From NCBI GenBank assembly GCA_045628865.1, contig JAZQQB010000041.1:24503-88502 (forward strand): 64,000 bases of DNA, given 5' to 3'. Within the stretch, counting starts at the first letter, position 1. Every line of letters starts with the position of its first letter. The position numbers were made by a program, and so were the translations under genes. This DNA is from JAZQQB01 sp045628865. Lineage in GTDB: Bacteria > Bacillota > Clostridia > Lachnospirales > Lachnospiraceae. Shown piece by piece: positions 54,064 to 63,070 of this stretch. Below the pieces are notes generated by a model. It worked only from the letters and a program-made list of their open reading frames with translations, was not told the origin of the DNA and ran no database searches.

Positions 54064-55380
54064 TTATAATTCTGTCGTTACAAGATATTTTTCCACAACT
54101 CCCACTGGATCCTCATCATCAATCCAATAATCCGGCAAGAATCCCACACCTTCTGAAAAATGATCATGAAAAAATCTCTTACAACCACATCTAAAACCAA
54201 CCTTAGAATGTGTGAGCTGATATGATAACACCTCTCCATATTCAGAACACCCTAATGTAGCAGAACCCACTGTCACGGCATTTTTTATTCCAAATGAAAT
54301 GGATACTCCCATCTCCCCTGAAGACGCTGTACCACTATTCATAACCACAAATAAATGTCCTTTATATGTTCCTTCCTTTCCCACTTCGTCTACATGTTTG
54401 TCATATTTTTTTACAACATCCTCATTTTCAACAGGATCATGTAAATAAGCTCCATCAAAACCATCACTTGTGATTCCAGCCAGTCCATCATAAAAATATT
54501 CTGCATAATCAGAACTACCACCAAAATTTCCAGTAAGATCAAGGATCAGCTTGTCCTTTCTGGCACACTCCTTCCCTTCCTCTCGAAACACCTCCATCAA
54601 ATCCTGATTCCATGGCATCGCATAATTAGAATGATGAATGATCCAATAATCCTTCTTTTTTATAATTCGTTCAGAATCTGTATTACTTTGTCTTGCTTTG
54701 TCTGAAAGAATTGGATGTGTTTTTACCTTTTTACCAGCCAAATCTATTTCCAGAATTTCCTTTGATACGTATTTTCCCAATAAATAAAAATGATTTTCTT
54801 TCTCATATGATTCTAAGATATCCTTCTCAGTATCTACATATAAAGTTGGCATCAGATATTCTTTTACATCTTTTTCTGCCAGTATCTCTCCCGGTTCAAA
54901 GTTTTCATCACCCTTTACAACTATGTAACCATCTACAACCTTTTTCACCACAAGATCCGTCACATAAGCAATATACCGGATTGGAAAACCGCCCCCATAT
55001 CCGTATACACCCATATAGAAATGATTATCCTTTAGATATGGAAGAAATGCTTCACGAATCAGTTTGCAAAGATCTGTATTGCTGATCTCGTCCTTGGAAT
55101 CTTTTAATTTTTGAATCATCTTTAACTGCAGCTTTTCACAAAGCGCATCCCCTAACAAAGATTCATATCCCGAATAACAAAGCTTTAGGCAATTGCAAAA
55201 ATCCTGAATATCTTTCACTGCATCCTCAATCGATATGATCACCTGGCTAGACGCAATTTTCATTGCTTCCTCTATCTGATCATATCGTAATATGCAGCGC
55301 TTTACACTTTCCAATACATCCCTGCTATATTTTTTTCCTTCACCACTCCAATAGATCTTTTCAAATTCACTTCTCTTCAT
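54064..55380 (-). CDS. S41 family peptidase-like protein
   Basis: 438 residues. The C-terminal half has the S41 tail-protease core: LILDLTGNFGGSSDYAEYF and NSGTASSGEMGVSISFG with the likely nucleophile Ser. No signal peptide, membrane helix or PDZ domain is visible, so it would be cytosolic, unlike secreted CtpA. The N-terminal 200 residues are unassigned. Monocistronic. Confidence 0.82.
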   Translation of the reverse strand: MKRSEFEKIYWSGEGKKYSRDVLESVKRCILRYDQIEEAMKIASSQVIISIEDAVKDIQDFCNCLKLCYSGYESLLGDALCEKLQLKMIQKLKDSKDEISNTDLCKLIREAFLPYLKDNHFYMGVYGYGGGFPIRYIAYVTDLVVKKVVDGYIVVKGDENFEPGEILAEKDVKEYLMPTLYVDTEKDILESYEKENHFYLLGKYVSKEILEIDLAGKKVKTHPILSDKARQSNTDSERIIKKKDYWIIHHSNYAMPWNQDLMEVFREEGKECARKDKLILDLTGNFGGSSDYAEYFYDGLAGITSDGFDGAYLHDPVENEDVVKKYDKHVDEVGKEGTYKGHLFVVMNSGTASSGEMGVSISFGIKNAVTVGSATLGCSEYGEVLSYQLTHSKVGFRCGCKRFFHDHFSEGVGFLPDYWIDDEDPVGVVEKYLVTTEL

Positions 55381-55890
55381 TTTTATATCCCACCTAGTTT
55401 TCTCGATATTATTTAGAACATAAAATGCAATTCTAACTTTTGCGGTTATAAATGATTAATAACGATATATCGCCATAATATATAGTTTATATTATTAGTT
55501 ATATAATATATTTTTTCTACTGTAAATCTTATTTTAGGACACAGAGTTCCATTTTTATTTTCAATGTCACAATAGCTTAGTCTTTCCTACACTACACATG
55601 CTTTTTGCGTTTTATGTAGGAATCTCACATAAAAAAACACAACGCTAGCTTTATACTGAATCATAAGCTCCAATAACTATTCGCCCTCTCGGTCTTAACC
55701 CACACCACCTTGCAGCGAGGATTGCTCCGCTTCGCTCCCGCAATCCCACAAACGCTATTCGTCCTCCCAGTCCAGCTTCGCTGTCCCTCCGGACTCATAT
55801 CGTTTGTTCCTCAAATACAGAAGGAGCGCGGTTTGCAAGGTCTAAAGACTTTGCAACCGCGCTCCTTTTGTATTTGACTCGCTTTATTCG
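55381..55890. other. 510-bp region: AT-rich promoter zone, GC-rich repeat, groEL terminator
   Basis: Next to the S41 gene the DNA is very AT-rich (runs of TATA near 55480-55515). At 55690-55800 is a GC-rich palindromic repeat (core GGATTGCTCCGCTTCGCTCC pairing with GCAATCC) like that at 17422. The groEL terminator follows. No coding frame. Confidence 0.55.
55813..55876 (-). terminator. Terminator of groESL
   Basis: Long GC-rich stem, arm AAGGAGCGCGGTTTGCAA at 55821-55838 pairing with 55851-55867 (one bulge), extended by CAAATAC/GTATTTG. Confidence 0.85.
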
Positions 55891-57513
55891 TTACATCATT
55901 CCCATGCCTGGGCCACCGGCTGGCATTGCTGGAACGTCTTCTTTGATGTTAGCAACAACAGATTCTGTTGTTAATAATGTACTTGCTACAGAGCAAGCAT
56001 TCTGTAATGCACTTCTTGTAACCTTAGCTGGATCTACGATACCAGAAGCTACCATATCAACGTATTCTTCTTTGTATGCATCAAAGCCTACCATCTTATC
56101 AGCTTCACGTACTTTGTTGATGATAACGCTTCCTTCTAATCCTGCATTTGCAGCGATGTGGAATAATGGTGCTTCTAATGCCTTTAAGATGATCTGACCA
56201 CCTGTCTTTTCATCTCCTTCTAATGTTTCAACTAATTTAGCAACTTCATTAGAAGCTTTGATGTATGCTGTACCACCACCTGGTACGATACCTTCTTCTA
56301 CTGCAGCTCTTGTTGCATTTAAAGCATCTTCCATACGAAGCTTTGCTTCTTTCATTTCTGTTTCTGTTGCAGCACCAACACGGATAACAGCAGCACCACC
56401 TGCTAATTTAGCAAGTCTTTCCTGTAATTTTTCTCTATCAAAATCAGAAGTTGTTTCTTCGATCTGTTTCTTGATCTGAGCAACACGTCCGCTGATTGCA
56501 GCCTTGTCGCCTACACCATCAACAATGATTGTGTTTTCTTTCTGAACCTTAACTGATTTTGCACGACCACACATATCAAGTGTAGCTTCTTTTAAGTCAA
56601 GACCAAGTTCTTCGCTGATCACCTGACCACCTGTTAAGATAGCGATATCTTCAAGCATAGCTTTTCTTCTATCACCATAGCCCGGTGCCTTAACAGCTAC
56701 AACGTTGAATGTACCACGTAATTTAATAACAATCAATGTTGTTAATGCTTCACCTTCGATATCTTCAGCGATGATAAGTAATTTAGCGCCTGACTGAACA
56801 ACCTGTTCAAGCACTGGTAAGATTTCCTGAATGTTAGAAATCTTCTTATCTGTGATTAAAATATATGGATCATCCAAAGTAGCTTCCATCTTATCCATAT
56901 CTGTTGCCATATAAGCTGAGATATATCCACGATCAAACTGCATACCTTCTACTAAGTCAAGTTCTGTCTTCATGGTCTTAGACTCTTCGATTGTGATAAC
57001 ACCATCACCTGGTACTTTATCCATAGCATCTGCTACCATGTTACCTACTTCATCATCACCTGCTGAAATAGCTGCAACTCTGGCAATCTGCTCTTTACCG
57101 TTTACTTTTGCACTCATAGAAGCAATTGTTTCAACTGCTTTATCAGTAGCTTTCTTCATACCTTTTCTTAAAACGATTGGGTTAGCGCCTGCTGCCAAGT
57201 TCTTCATACCAGCATTTACCATAGCCTGAGCCAAAACAGTAGCTGTTGTTGTACCATCACCTGCTACATCATTTGTCTTTGTAGCAACTTCTTTTACAAG
57301 CTGAGCACCCATGTTTTCGAATGCATCTTCTAATTCGATTTCTTTTGCGATAGTCACACCATCATTTGTGATCAGTGGAGCACCAAAAGATTTGTCTAAT
57401 ACTACGTTTCTTCCTTTTGGTCCAAGTGTAACTCTTACTGTATTTGCTAACTGGTTTACACCAGCTTCTAATGCTGCACGGGCTTCTACGCCATATTTAA
57501 TTTCTTTTGCCAT
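55891..57513 (-). CDS. groEL: Chaperonin GroEL
   Basis: 540 residues, complete 60-kDa chaperonin: GPKGRNVVLD, DGTTTATVLAQA and a GGPGMGMM C-terminal tail. Start at 57513 gives MAKEIKYG with AGGAGG 8 bases upstream; a second ATG 6 bases earlier is too close to the ribosome site. Downstream of groES. Confidence 0.98.
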   Translation of the reverse strand: MAKEIKYGVEARAALEAGVNQLANTVRVTLGPKGRNVVLDKSFGAPLITNDGVTIAKEIELEDAFENMGAQLVKEVATKTNDVAGDGTTTATVLAQAMVNAGMKNLAAGANPIVLRKGMKKATDKAVETIASMSAKVNGKEQIARVAAISAGDDEVGNMVADAMDKVPGDGVITIEESKTMKTELDLVEGMQFDRGYISAYMATDMDKMEATLDDPYILITDKKISNIQEILPVLEQVVQSGAKLLIIAEDIEGEALTTLIVIKLRGTFNVVAVKAPGYGDRRKAMLEDIAILTGGQVISEELGLDLKEATLDMCGRAKSVKVQKENTIIVDGVGDKAAISGRVAQIKKQIEETTSDFDREKLQERLAKLAGGAAVIRVGAATETEMKEAKLRMEDALNATRAAVEEGIVPGGGTAYIKASNEVAKLVETLEGDEKTGGQIILKALEAPLFHIAANAGLEGSVIINKVREADKMVGFDAYKEEYVDMVASGIVDPAKVTRSALQNACSVASTLLTTESVVANIKEDVPAMPAGGPGMGMM

Positions 57514-57569
57514 GTTCATGACCTCCTAAAAATATTCTTTTTTTAAAAATTCTAATGACTGTCTATCAA

Positions 57570-57857
57570 CTAAGCTTCAATAACTGCTAAGATATCATTC
57601 TGTCTTACAACGATGTATTCCTGATCATCTAATTTTACTTCTGTTCCAGAATATTTAGAATAGATAACCTGATCTCCAACTTTCACTTCCATTTTTACTT
57701 CTTTGCCATCTACTACTCCACCTGGTCCAACTGCAACTACTTCTGCCTGCTGTGGTTTCTCTTTACTCTGACCTGGTAATACGATACCAGATTTTGTTGT
57801 TTCTTCTGCAACTAACTGTTTTAATACAACTCTGTCTCCTAATGGTACTAACTTCAT
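57570..57857 (-). CDS. groES: Co-chaperonin GroES
   Basis: 95 residues, full length, with PLGDRVVLK start, mobile loop SGIVLPGQSKEKPQ and the EYIVVRQNDILAVIE end. First gene of groESL, 48 bp after a CIRCE operator. Confidence 0.98.
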   Translation of the reverse strand: MKLVPLGDRVVLKQLVAEETTKSGIVLPGQSKEKPQQAEVVAVGPGGVVDGKEVKMEVKVGDQVIYSKYSGTEVKLDDQEYIVVRQNDILAVIEA

Positions 57858-57905
57858 GATAAAGCCTCCTTATATTTTCAATTTCACTAAATGCTTTTGT
57901 ACTTG

Positions 57906-57932
57906 TTAGCACTCTTTAGGATTGAGTGCTAA
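57906..57932 (-). promoter_or_regulatory. CIRCE operator (HrcA site)
   Basis: Perfect TTAGCACTC-N9-GAGTGCTAA between promoter and groES. HrcA repressor site for heat-shock control; hrcA itself is not in the window. Confidence 0.97.
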
Positions 57933-57943
57933 CCACAAAACAT

Positions 57944-57972
57944 AGTTTACCACTTAATCACTATCTTTGCAA
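57944..57972 (-). promoter_or_regulatory. Promoter of groESL
   Basis: TTGCAA, 17-bp spacer, TAAACT on the minus strand, just upstream of CIRCE. Confidence 0.65.
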
Positions 57973-57993
57973 CCGCTTATTTTACAATAAATG

Positions 57994-58141
57994 GTTTTAT
58001 AGTTACTGTACACACATTGTGTGCACAGTAACTGATTTTTGCCATGCTACGCATTCCAAATGGCAAAAATCCGCACCCCCAGTCTTTCATACGGTATTTT
58101 CGGTGCCGAAAATACCTACCTGTGTACTGTAACGTTTCATA
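57994..58141. mobile_element. Second type of structured mini-element, upstream of groESL promoter
   Basis: 132-bp element at 58002-58133. Ends GTTACTGTACACAC and TGTGTACTGTAAC are inverted; flanks GTTTTATA and GTTTCATA match 7 of 8, a probable aged target duplication. Three inner hairpins include ATTTTTGCCAT/ATGGCAAAAAT and a perfect GGTATTTTCGG/CCGAAAATACC. Same build as the other elements but different termini. It lies 30 bp upstream of the groES -35. Confidence 0.65.
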
Positions 58142-58261
58142 TTTCATAATGCCACCAGCGATGAAGCCTCACAAAAAATTTGCGAAGCGGCAACTTCCTC
58201 TACGCGAGGCGCATCCTTCGGAGGTTTTTCAATTGGAAATACGAGGAATTCCCTATCGCAT

Positions 58262-58302
58262 AAAAAGACGTGTAAAAAATGATTTCTCATTTTTCACACG
58301 CC
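58262..58302 (-). terminator. Terminator of CE4 esterase gene
   Basis: 14-bp stem CGTGTGAAAAATGA/TCATTTTTTACACG (one mismatch), 4-base loop, TTTTT tail on the minus strand. Confidence 0.85.
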
Positions 58303-58378
58303 CTTTATTGAGGAATGAAATTTTTTTGTTTATAAAGTTACTTTTCTATTACAAATACAAATCATTTCTGTCAGGATC

Positions 58379-60007
58379 TTATCTGTAAACATTTGTCCAG
58401 ATTTTTCCTGTCTGATTTGGGTTGATTCCTTTTGCTTCAAACAACTGGCTTAAAGTTACAAAAGTATAACCCTGTTTCTGTAAGCCCTCGATAATTGTTG
58501 GAAGAGCCTGAACTGTTGCTGAGTTACCCTGGAAGTCATGTAACAATACAATTGTTCCATCAGAAGCGTTGGAAAGAACCTGATTTGCTCTGTTTGCTGC
58601 TGATGAGCTTGCTTCCCAGTCATTTGCATTGGTAATACCCTGAATAAATGCCAAGTTGATATTGCTAAACATGGTGTTGCTTGTTCCTAAATAAGGAGCT
58701 CTAAAGAATTTAGGTGTTACATTTACCGCATTCTTGATGGCATCATTTGTTTTGCTGATTTCCTGCTGAACCTGATAAGCACTCATACCACTCATATTCT
58801 GATGTGTATAAGAATGGTTAGCAAGCTCACATCCCATACTGATCTGTCTTTGCATGATTGGAACAGTGTTCTGGTTAATCTGCTGACCGATCAAGAAGAA
58901 AGTTGCTACTACATTGTATTTTTCCAAAATATCCAATACCTGTGTTGTAGTGGAAGAAGGACCATCATCAAATGTCAATGCGATCATCTTTGTATTTTTA
59001 TCAAGCACTACTGTACCCTGGTTTCCTGTATTTCCCTGGTTTCCTGTTGTTCCCTGATTTCCAGTATTGCCCTGGTTACCATTGTTATTTCCAGTAGTTC
59101 CATTATTGTTTGTGCTTGCTCCTGCTGCATCGATCTTAAAGTAATCGATGTAAGCATCCCACTGACCGTTATCTGTTGTTACAACCAATTCGATTGTCTG
59201 GTTTCCAGTTTTGTGAGAAACATTTTTAAGAGTGTACTCTTTTGCAGTTGTTCCTGTGAAGTAAAAGCTTCCTTTGGTCTCTCCACCGATCACCAAATCA
59301 ACACGAGCTGTCTGTCCATTGTTAGATGCACCACATAATGTAAAATCATGTGAACCATATCCAAACTGCTGAATATAAGAAGCCTTATCATTGTTTGCAT
59401 ATAAAGCCACACCATTAAATGGAGATGTCAATTTTCCTGCGTATGTTCCACTTAATGTCATGTTCTCACACTGCATCATAGTTGTGGTATTTACAGTCTG
59501 ATCCTGTACATCATTGGTACCTGGTGTTGTGGTAGTTCCCTGATTGTCATTTCCCTGGTTGTCGTTTCCGGCTTGACTATTATCGCCGTTAGAAATTTCT
59601 TGATTTTCAAATTTGAAATTAGATGGTTTAGAAGATCCATTTGCTACAAATCCGATAGTAACCTTTGATCCCGCTGCAAAATTACTATCCCAAGATGGGT
59701 TCTTTACTGTAACTACATTTCCCTTCTGACTAACCATTTCTCCACCCCATAAGCTGGTAACAGTGCTTGCGGTTTCAAAAGTCATAGTCCATCCGTTATA
59801 AGATGTTTGAGAATTATTGGTCATAACGATTTCACCCTGGTAACCGCTATTCCAATCGTTCTTGGTATCATATGAATATGTGATACCCGTCTGTGTGGAA
59901 GCCTCGCTTGCATATACTGGTGCTGCACTAGGACCCATTACAGGTACAAGAAACTGAGCTGCCAAAGCCAATGTCAAGGCTGCAACCTTAAATCTTTTTT
60001 TGATCAT
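58379..60007 (-). CDS. Secreted CBM2-CBM35-like-CE4 polysaccharide deacetylase/acetyl-xylan esterase
   Basis: 542 residues in modules: Sec signal peptide (1-34), CBM2 with aromatic binding residues in NDWNSG, NGWT, LWGG and PSWD (about 43-140), Gly/Asn/Gln/Thr linker, CBM6/35-like domain (about 170-297), an NQGNTGNQGTTGNQG linker, and a CE4 NodB domain with TFDDGP (Asp347, Asp348), HSYTH (His398, His402), RAPY and LLHDF. Cellulose-binding CBM2 plus CE4 suggests deacetylation of plant xylan; chitin or peptidoglycan cannot be excluded. Confidence 0.93.
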   Translation of the reverse strand: MIKKRFKVAALTLALAAQFLVPVMGPSAAPVYASEASTQTGITYSYDTKNDWNSGYQGEIVMTNNSQTSYNGWTMTFETASTVTSLWGGEMVSQKGNVVTVKNPSWDSNFAAGSKVTIGFVANGSSKPSNFKFENQEISNGDNSQAGNDNQGNDNQGTTTTPGTNDVQDQTVNTTTMMQCENMTLSGTYAGKLTSPFNGVALYANNDKASYIQQFGYGSHDFTLCGASNNGQTARVDLVIGGETKGSFYFTGTTAKEYTLKNVSHKTGNQTIELVVTTDNGQWDAYIDYFKIDAAGASTNNNGTTGNNNGNQGNTGNQGTTGNQGNTGNQGTVVLDKNTKMIALTFDDGPSSTTTQVLDILEKYNVVATFFLIGQQINQNTVPIMQRQISMGCELANHSYTHQNMSGMSAYQVQQEISKTNDAIKNAVNVTPKFFRAPYLGTSNTMFSNINLAFIQGITNANDWEASSSAANRANQVLSNASDGTIVLLHDFQGNSATVQALPTIIEGLQKQGYTFVTLSQLFEAKGINPNQTGKIWTNVYR

Positions 60008-60082
60008 TCAATACTCCTTTCTTTCCTCACCTTCTATGCTAACACAAGCGACATACAATTGTAAATGTTTACATGTTTTCTT

Positions 60083-61444
60083 TTATCCAATAAATCGAAA
60101 AGGATTATGATCATCTACTTTTCTGACAAGGTAAAAATAACTAGGAACCAGCACAAAATCTGCCCCCCCCCATGCCAAAACCTCTGCGAAAAACACGCTT
60201 ACTTCTCCGAAAATCATAGGTAAAACAATGATCCCAGCCGTACGCATGATAAATTCCGCAACCCCGGATAGCATGGCAAAAAACGGATATCCCATTCCCT
60301 GTAAGCAGGAACGAACCACATGTAAAATATAAAGGATCGGCAAACAGTACGACATGATTTTTAAATAGTAAAAAGCATACGCTAGCGCCTGATCCGCATC
60401 TGACACGTCTCCTGCAATAAACCATCCTAAAAAGGTACGTCCGAACAAAAGCATCAAAAGCATGATCAATAAAGCGGTAGCAATTCCCACCAGATTCGCA
60501 TCCTTCGTTCCTTTTCGAATCCTGTCAATCCTTCCAGCTCCCATGTTTTGACCTGCATAGGTGGACATGGCAAAACCGTATGAAGTGGCTGCAATTTCCA
60601 AAATCCCATAAAGCTTATTGGTAGCAGTATAACCTGCCAAAAAGATCACCCCAAAGCCATTTACCACAAACTGTAAGATCATACCACCTATGGCAATGAG
60701 CACATTCTGAAACACCATAGGCACACCGATCTTTAAATGCTCTAGGCATATTGTTCCATCATAGGACAAGCTTTCTTTATTTGGCATAACATCCTTGATC
60801 TTCGTAATCTTAAACAGGCAAAATCCTGCTGCCACACACTGCGCCAAGATAGTGGCACAAGCTGCTCCCCTGATACCAAAATCAAAAACAAGCACAAACA
60901 AAATATCCAGAAAAATATTGGTAAAACACGCCACTACCATTGCCTGTAAAGGTGCCTTACTATTTCCCACTGCCCTCAGAATACAGGCAAAATAATTATA
61001 GGCAAAAATAATCGGAATCCCACAAAACGCAATAAAAAGATACTGTAAACTCATTCCAATGATGGTTCCTGGTGTTCGTAACAGTCTAAGCACCGGCTGT
61101 GCGATCAATAAGCTCAAAATCGTCAAAAAAAGTGCGAAAATAAGAGAAAGGTATCCTGCATTCACCACTGCTTTTTTAAGGCCAGATTTATCTCCAGCGC
61201 CAAATCTTTGGGCAATCTTTACGCCAAAGCCCTGGGTAAAGCCCTGTATGATCCCTAACATCATCCAGTTTAACCAATCCACTGACCCTAAGGCTGCAAG
61301 TGCCGACAACCCAAGTCTTTTCCCTACCACCATAGTGTCCACCACAATATAAAGCTGTTGAAATACATTTCCAACCATCAAAGGCAACGCAAACAAGATC
61401 ATCAACTTGATGGGATTACCTTCTGTCATTTTCTTTGTTTCCAT
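60083..61444 (-). CDS. MATE family efflux protein
   Basis: 453 residues, twelve predicted membrane helices, with the MATE features GNVFQQLYIVVDTMVVG at the start and YAGQNMGAGR at the middle repeat. Exports cationic drugs or metabolites with Na+ or H+; substrate unknown. A run of nine G near codon 428 (AWGGADF) could slip and shift the last 25 residues. Confidence 0.92.
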   Translation of the reverse strand: METKKMTEGNPIKLMILFALPLMVGNVFQQLYIVVDTMVVGKRLGLSALAALGSVDWLNWMMLGIIQGFTQGFGVKIAQRFGAGDKSGLKKAVVNAGYLSLIFALFLTILSLLIAQPVLRLLRTPGTIIGMSLQYLFIAFCGIPIIFAYNYFACILRAVGNSKAPLQAMVVACFTNIFLDILFVLVFDFGIRGAACATILAQCVAAGFCLFKITKIKDVMPNKESLSYDGTICLEHLKIGVPMVFQNVLIAIGGMILQFVVNGFGVIFLAGYTATNKLYGILEIAATSYGFAMSTYAGQNMGAGRIDRIRKGTKDANLVGIATALLIMLLMLLFGRTFLGWFIAGDVSDADQALAYAFYYLKIMSYCLPILYILHVVRSCLQGMGYPFFAMLSGVAEFIMRTAGIIVLPMIFGEVSVFFAEVLAWGGADFVLVPSYFYLVRKVDDHNPFRFIG

Positions 61445-61519
61445 AAATCACATATCTCTCCTGATATTTATCAAATCACAATTAAACTCATTGTATCCAT
61501 TCCTGGTCTTTTTGAAAAG

Positions 61520-61557
61520 CAAAAACTCTGCTGATCTTATAAAAAAATCAGCAGAGT
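61520..61557 (-). terminator. Terminator of GH2-symporter operon
   Basis: Perfect 11-bp stem ACTCTGCTGAT/ATCAGCAGAGT and TTTTTGC tail on the minus strand, upstream of the MATE gene. Confidence 0.85.
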
Positions 61558-61578
61558 CCATTTTTTTTAAAAATTAAC

Positions 61579-61645
61579 GGTTAAGAGCCATGCGTATTTT
61601 TCTGCGAATGCCAACATCCATTAAAAATGGATATTGGCATTGTAG
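61579..61645. repeat. Degenerate copy of mini-insertion element family
   Basis: AGAGCCATGCGTATTTTTCT matches one end of the 143-bp elements and is followed by a 16-bp stem AATGCCAACATCCATT/ATGGATATTGGCATT. No intact opposite end or target duplication is seen. Confidence 0.5.
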
Positions 61646-61664
61646 CGCAGTTGACAAGATTCTG

Positions 61665-63059
61665 TTATACCTCACCACGACGTTTCTTTAATTCGAAAAC
61701 ATTTTTGTCCACGATCTTCTTGGATAGTGGATATACAAAGGCAAGAGACAATGCGCACAGAATATAGATCACACCTGGAATAAAGTTCACTACGCTATAG
61801 ATAGCATCCTTTACACCCTGGCTCTGAACAGTTGCCAATTCATCGTATCCTATGGCTGTAAGCACCCATCCAGATACACCACCGGCAATTGCCTGACCTA
61901 ATTTACGTGCAAAAGAATATACCCCATAAATGGTTCCGTCATCTCTATTTCCAGTACGAACTTCTTTGTCATCGATTACATCGGTTACAAGAGCATAACA
62001 CTGCATGGAGAAGAAATAAAAGCCTAACATGGAAACAAATGCCAGTCCGATATATGCCCATACATTTGTAATATGCAAAAATCCTAATACACAATACATG
62101 ACACCGGAAAATGCACATCCGATACAACCAATTTCTCTTTTACCATACTTAGAAGCTAATTTGGTAGAAGTCATGGCAAGTATGATAGATGCTGGAAGCG
62201 CTAGCATGGAAGAAATGGATAAGCCCTTTGCATTGTTAAAATAATCCGTATACATATAGTTGTTCAATCCCTGGCTAAGTAAGGAAGCCAATAACATCAA
62301 CAGGGCTGATAATACAATACCAAGTAGTGCTCTACTTTTGAACACTTCCTGCAAAGACTGGAAAAAGGAAACGGAAGAATCCTTAGCCTTTGGTTCCACA
62401 ACTACTCGCTCTGTTGTCAATGCGTATAAAAGCATATAGCAAATGATAGCACACACTGAAAAGATTCCTGCGATGAGTGTGAAGTTCCAAGGTACAACTA
62501 TCGTATTACCATCTGCATCTTTCGTATATACGATCATTGGTGTTACCACAGAGATCAAAATACCTGCTACCATACCACCTAAAGAACGGAATACGGAAAG
62601 GGAGGATCGATCTTCCGGCTTATTAGAAATAACGGAAGCCATAGATCCATATGGAATGTTAATGGAAGTATAAAAAACTGATCCCCATAATAAATAGGTG
62701 ATAAACATATATGCAATTTTGATCGGCATAGACGCCCCCTGTAGCCCTGCCTGATACATCAAAAAGGATGCAAGCGCAACAGGACCCATCATACGTCTGA
62801 TCCAACATCGAAACCTTCCATCCTTACCTGGCTTACTGGAATCAACAATTCGCCCCATACCGATATCTGTAATAGCATCTACGAAACGTGCAACCAGAAA
62901 CATGGTCCCAACAATACCAGCTGAAACGCCCATGACCTTCGTATAAAACACTAAGACATAGGTACTCGCAAAAATAAAGGTAAAATCATTTCCCAGATCG
63001 CCAAACATGTAACCCATCTTGTCTCTCATACCAAATGGTCTCATCGTTTTTTCTTTCAT
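61665..63059 (-). CDS. GPH-family sugar:cation symporter (MFS)
   Basis: 464 residues, twelve predicted helices, with GYMFGDLGNDFTF at the start and DAITDIGMGRIVDSSKPGKDGRFRCWI, the GPH loop. It imports a glycoside with Na+ or H+; substrate likely the one cleaved by the GH2 enzyme upstream in the operon (11-bp gap). Ribosome site AAGGGGG. Confidence 0.92.
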   Translation of the reverse strand: MKEKTMRPFGMRDKMGYMFGDLGNDFTFIFASTYVLVFYTKVMGVSAGIVGTMFLVARFVDAITDIGMGRIVDSSKPGKDGRFRCWIRRMMGPVALASFLMYQAGLQGASMPIKIAYMFITYLLWGSVFYTSINIPYGSMASVISNKPEDRSSLSVFRSLGGMVAGILISVVTPMIVYTKDADGNTIVVPWNFTLIAGIFSVCAIICYMLLYALTTERVVVEPKAKDSSVSFFQSLQEVFKSRALLGIVLSALLMLLASLLSQGLNNYMYTDYFNNAKGLSISSMLALPASIILAMTSTKLASKYGKREIGCIGCAFSGVMYCVLGFLHITNVWAYIGLAFVSMLGFYFFSMQCYALVTDVIDDKEVRTGNRDDGTIYGVYSFARKLGQAIAGGVSGWVLTAIGYDELATVQSQGVKDAIYSVVNFIPGVIYILCALSLAFVYPLSKKIVDKNVFELKKRRGEV

Positions 63060-63070
63060 AGTTTTCCCCC

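Larger units (their letters stand above)
57858..58378. other. 521-bp region: groESL control DNA, insertion-like element, esterase terminator
   Basis: From groES outward: CIRCE, promoter, a 132-bp palindromic element, a GC-rich hairpin stretch at about 58150-58260 resembling one at 26690-26765, and the esterase terminator. No coding frame. Confidence 0.6.

Noticed and set aside
60141..60425. 94-codon frame overlapping the MATE gene
   Set aside because: Alternative frame around the G9 tract; noted only as a slippage possibility, not as a gene.
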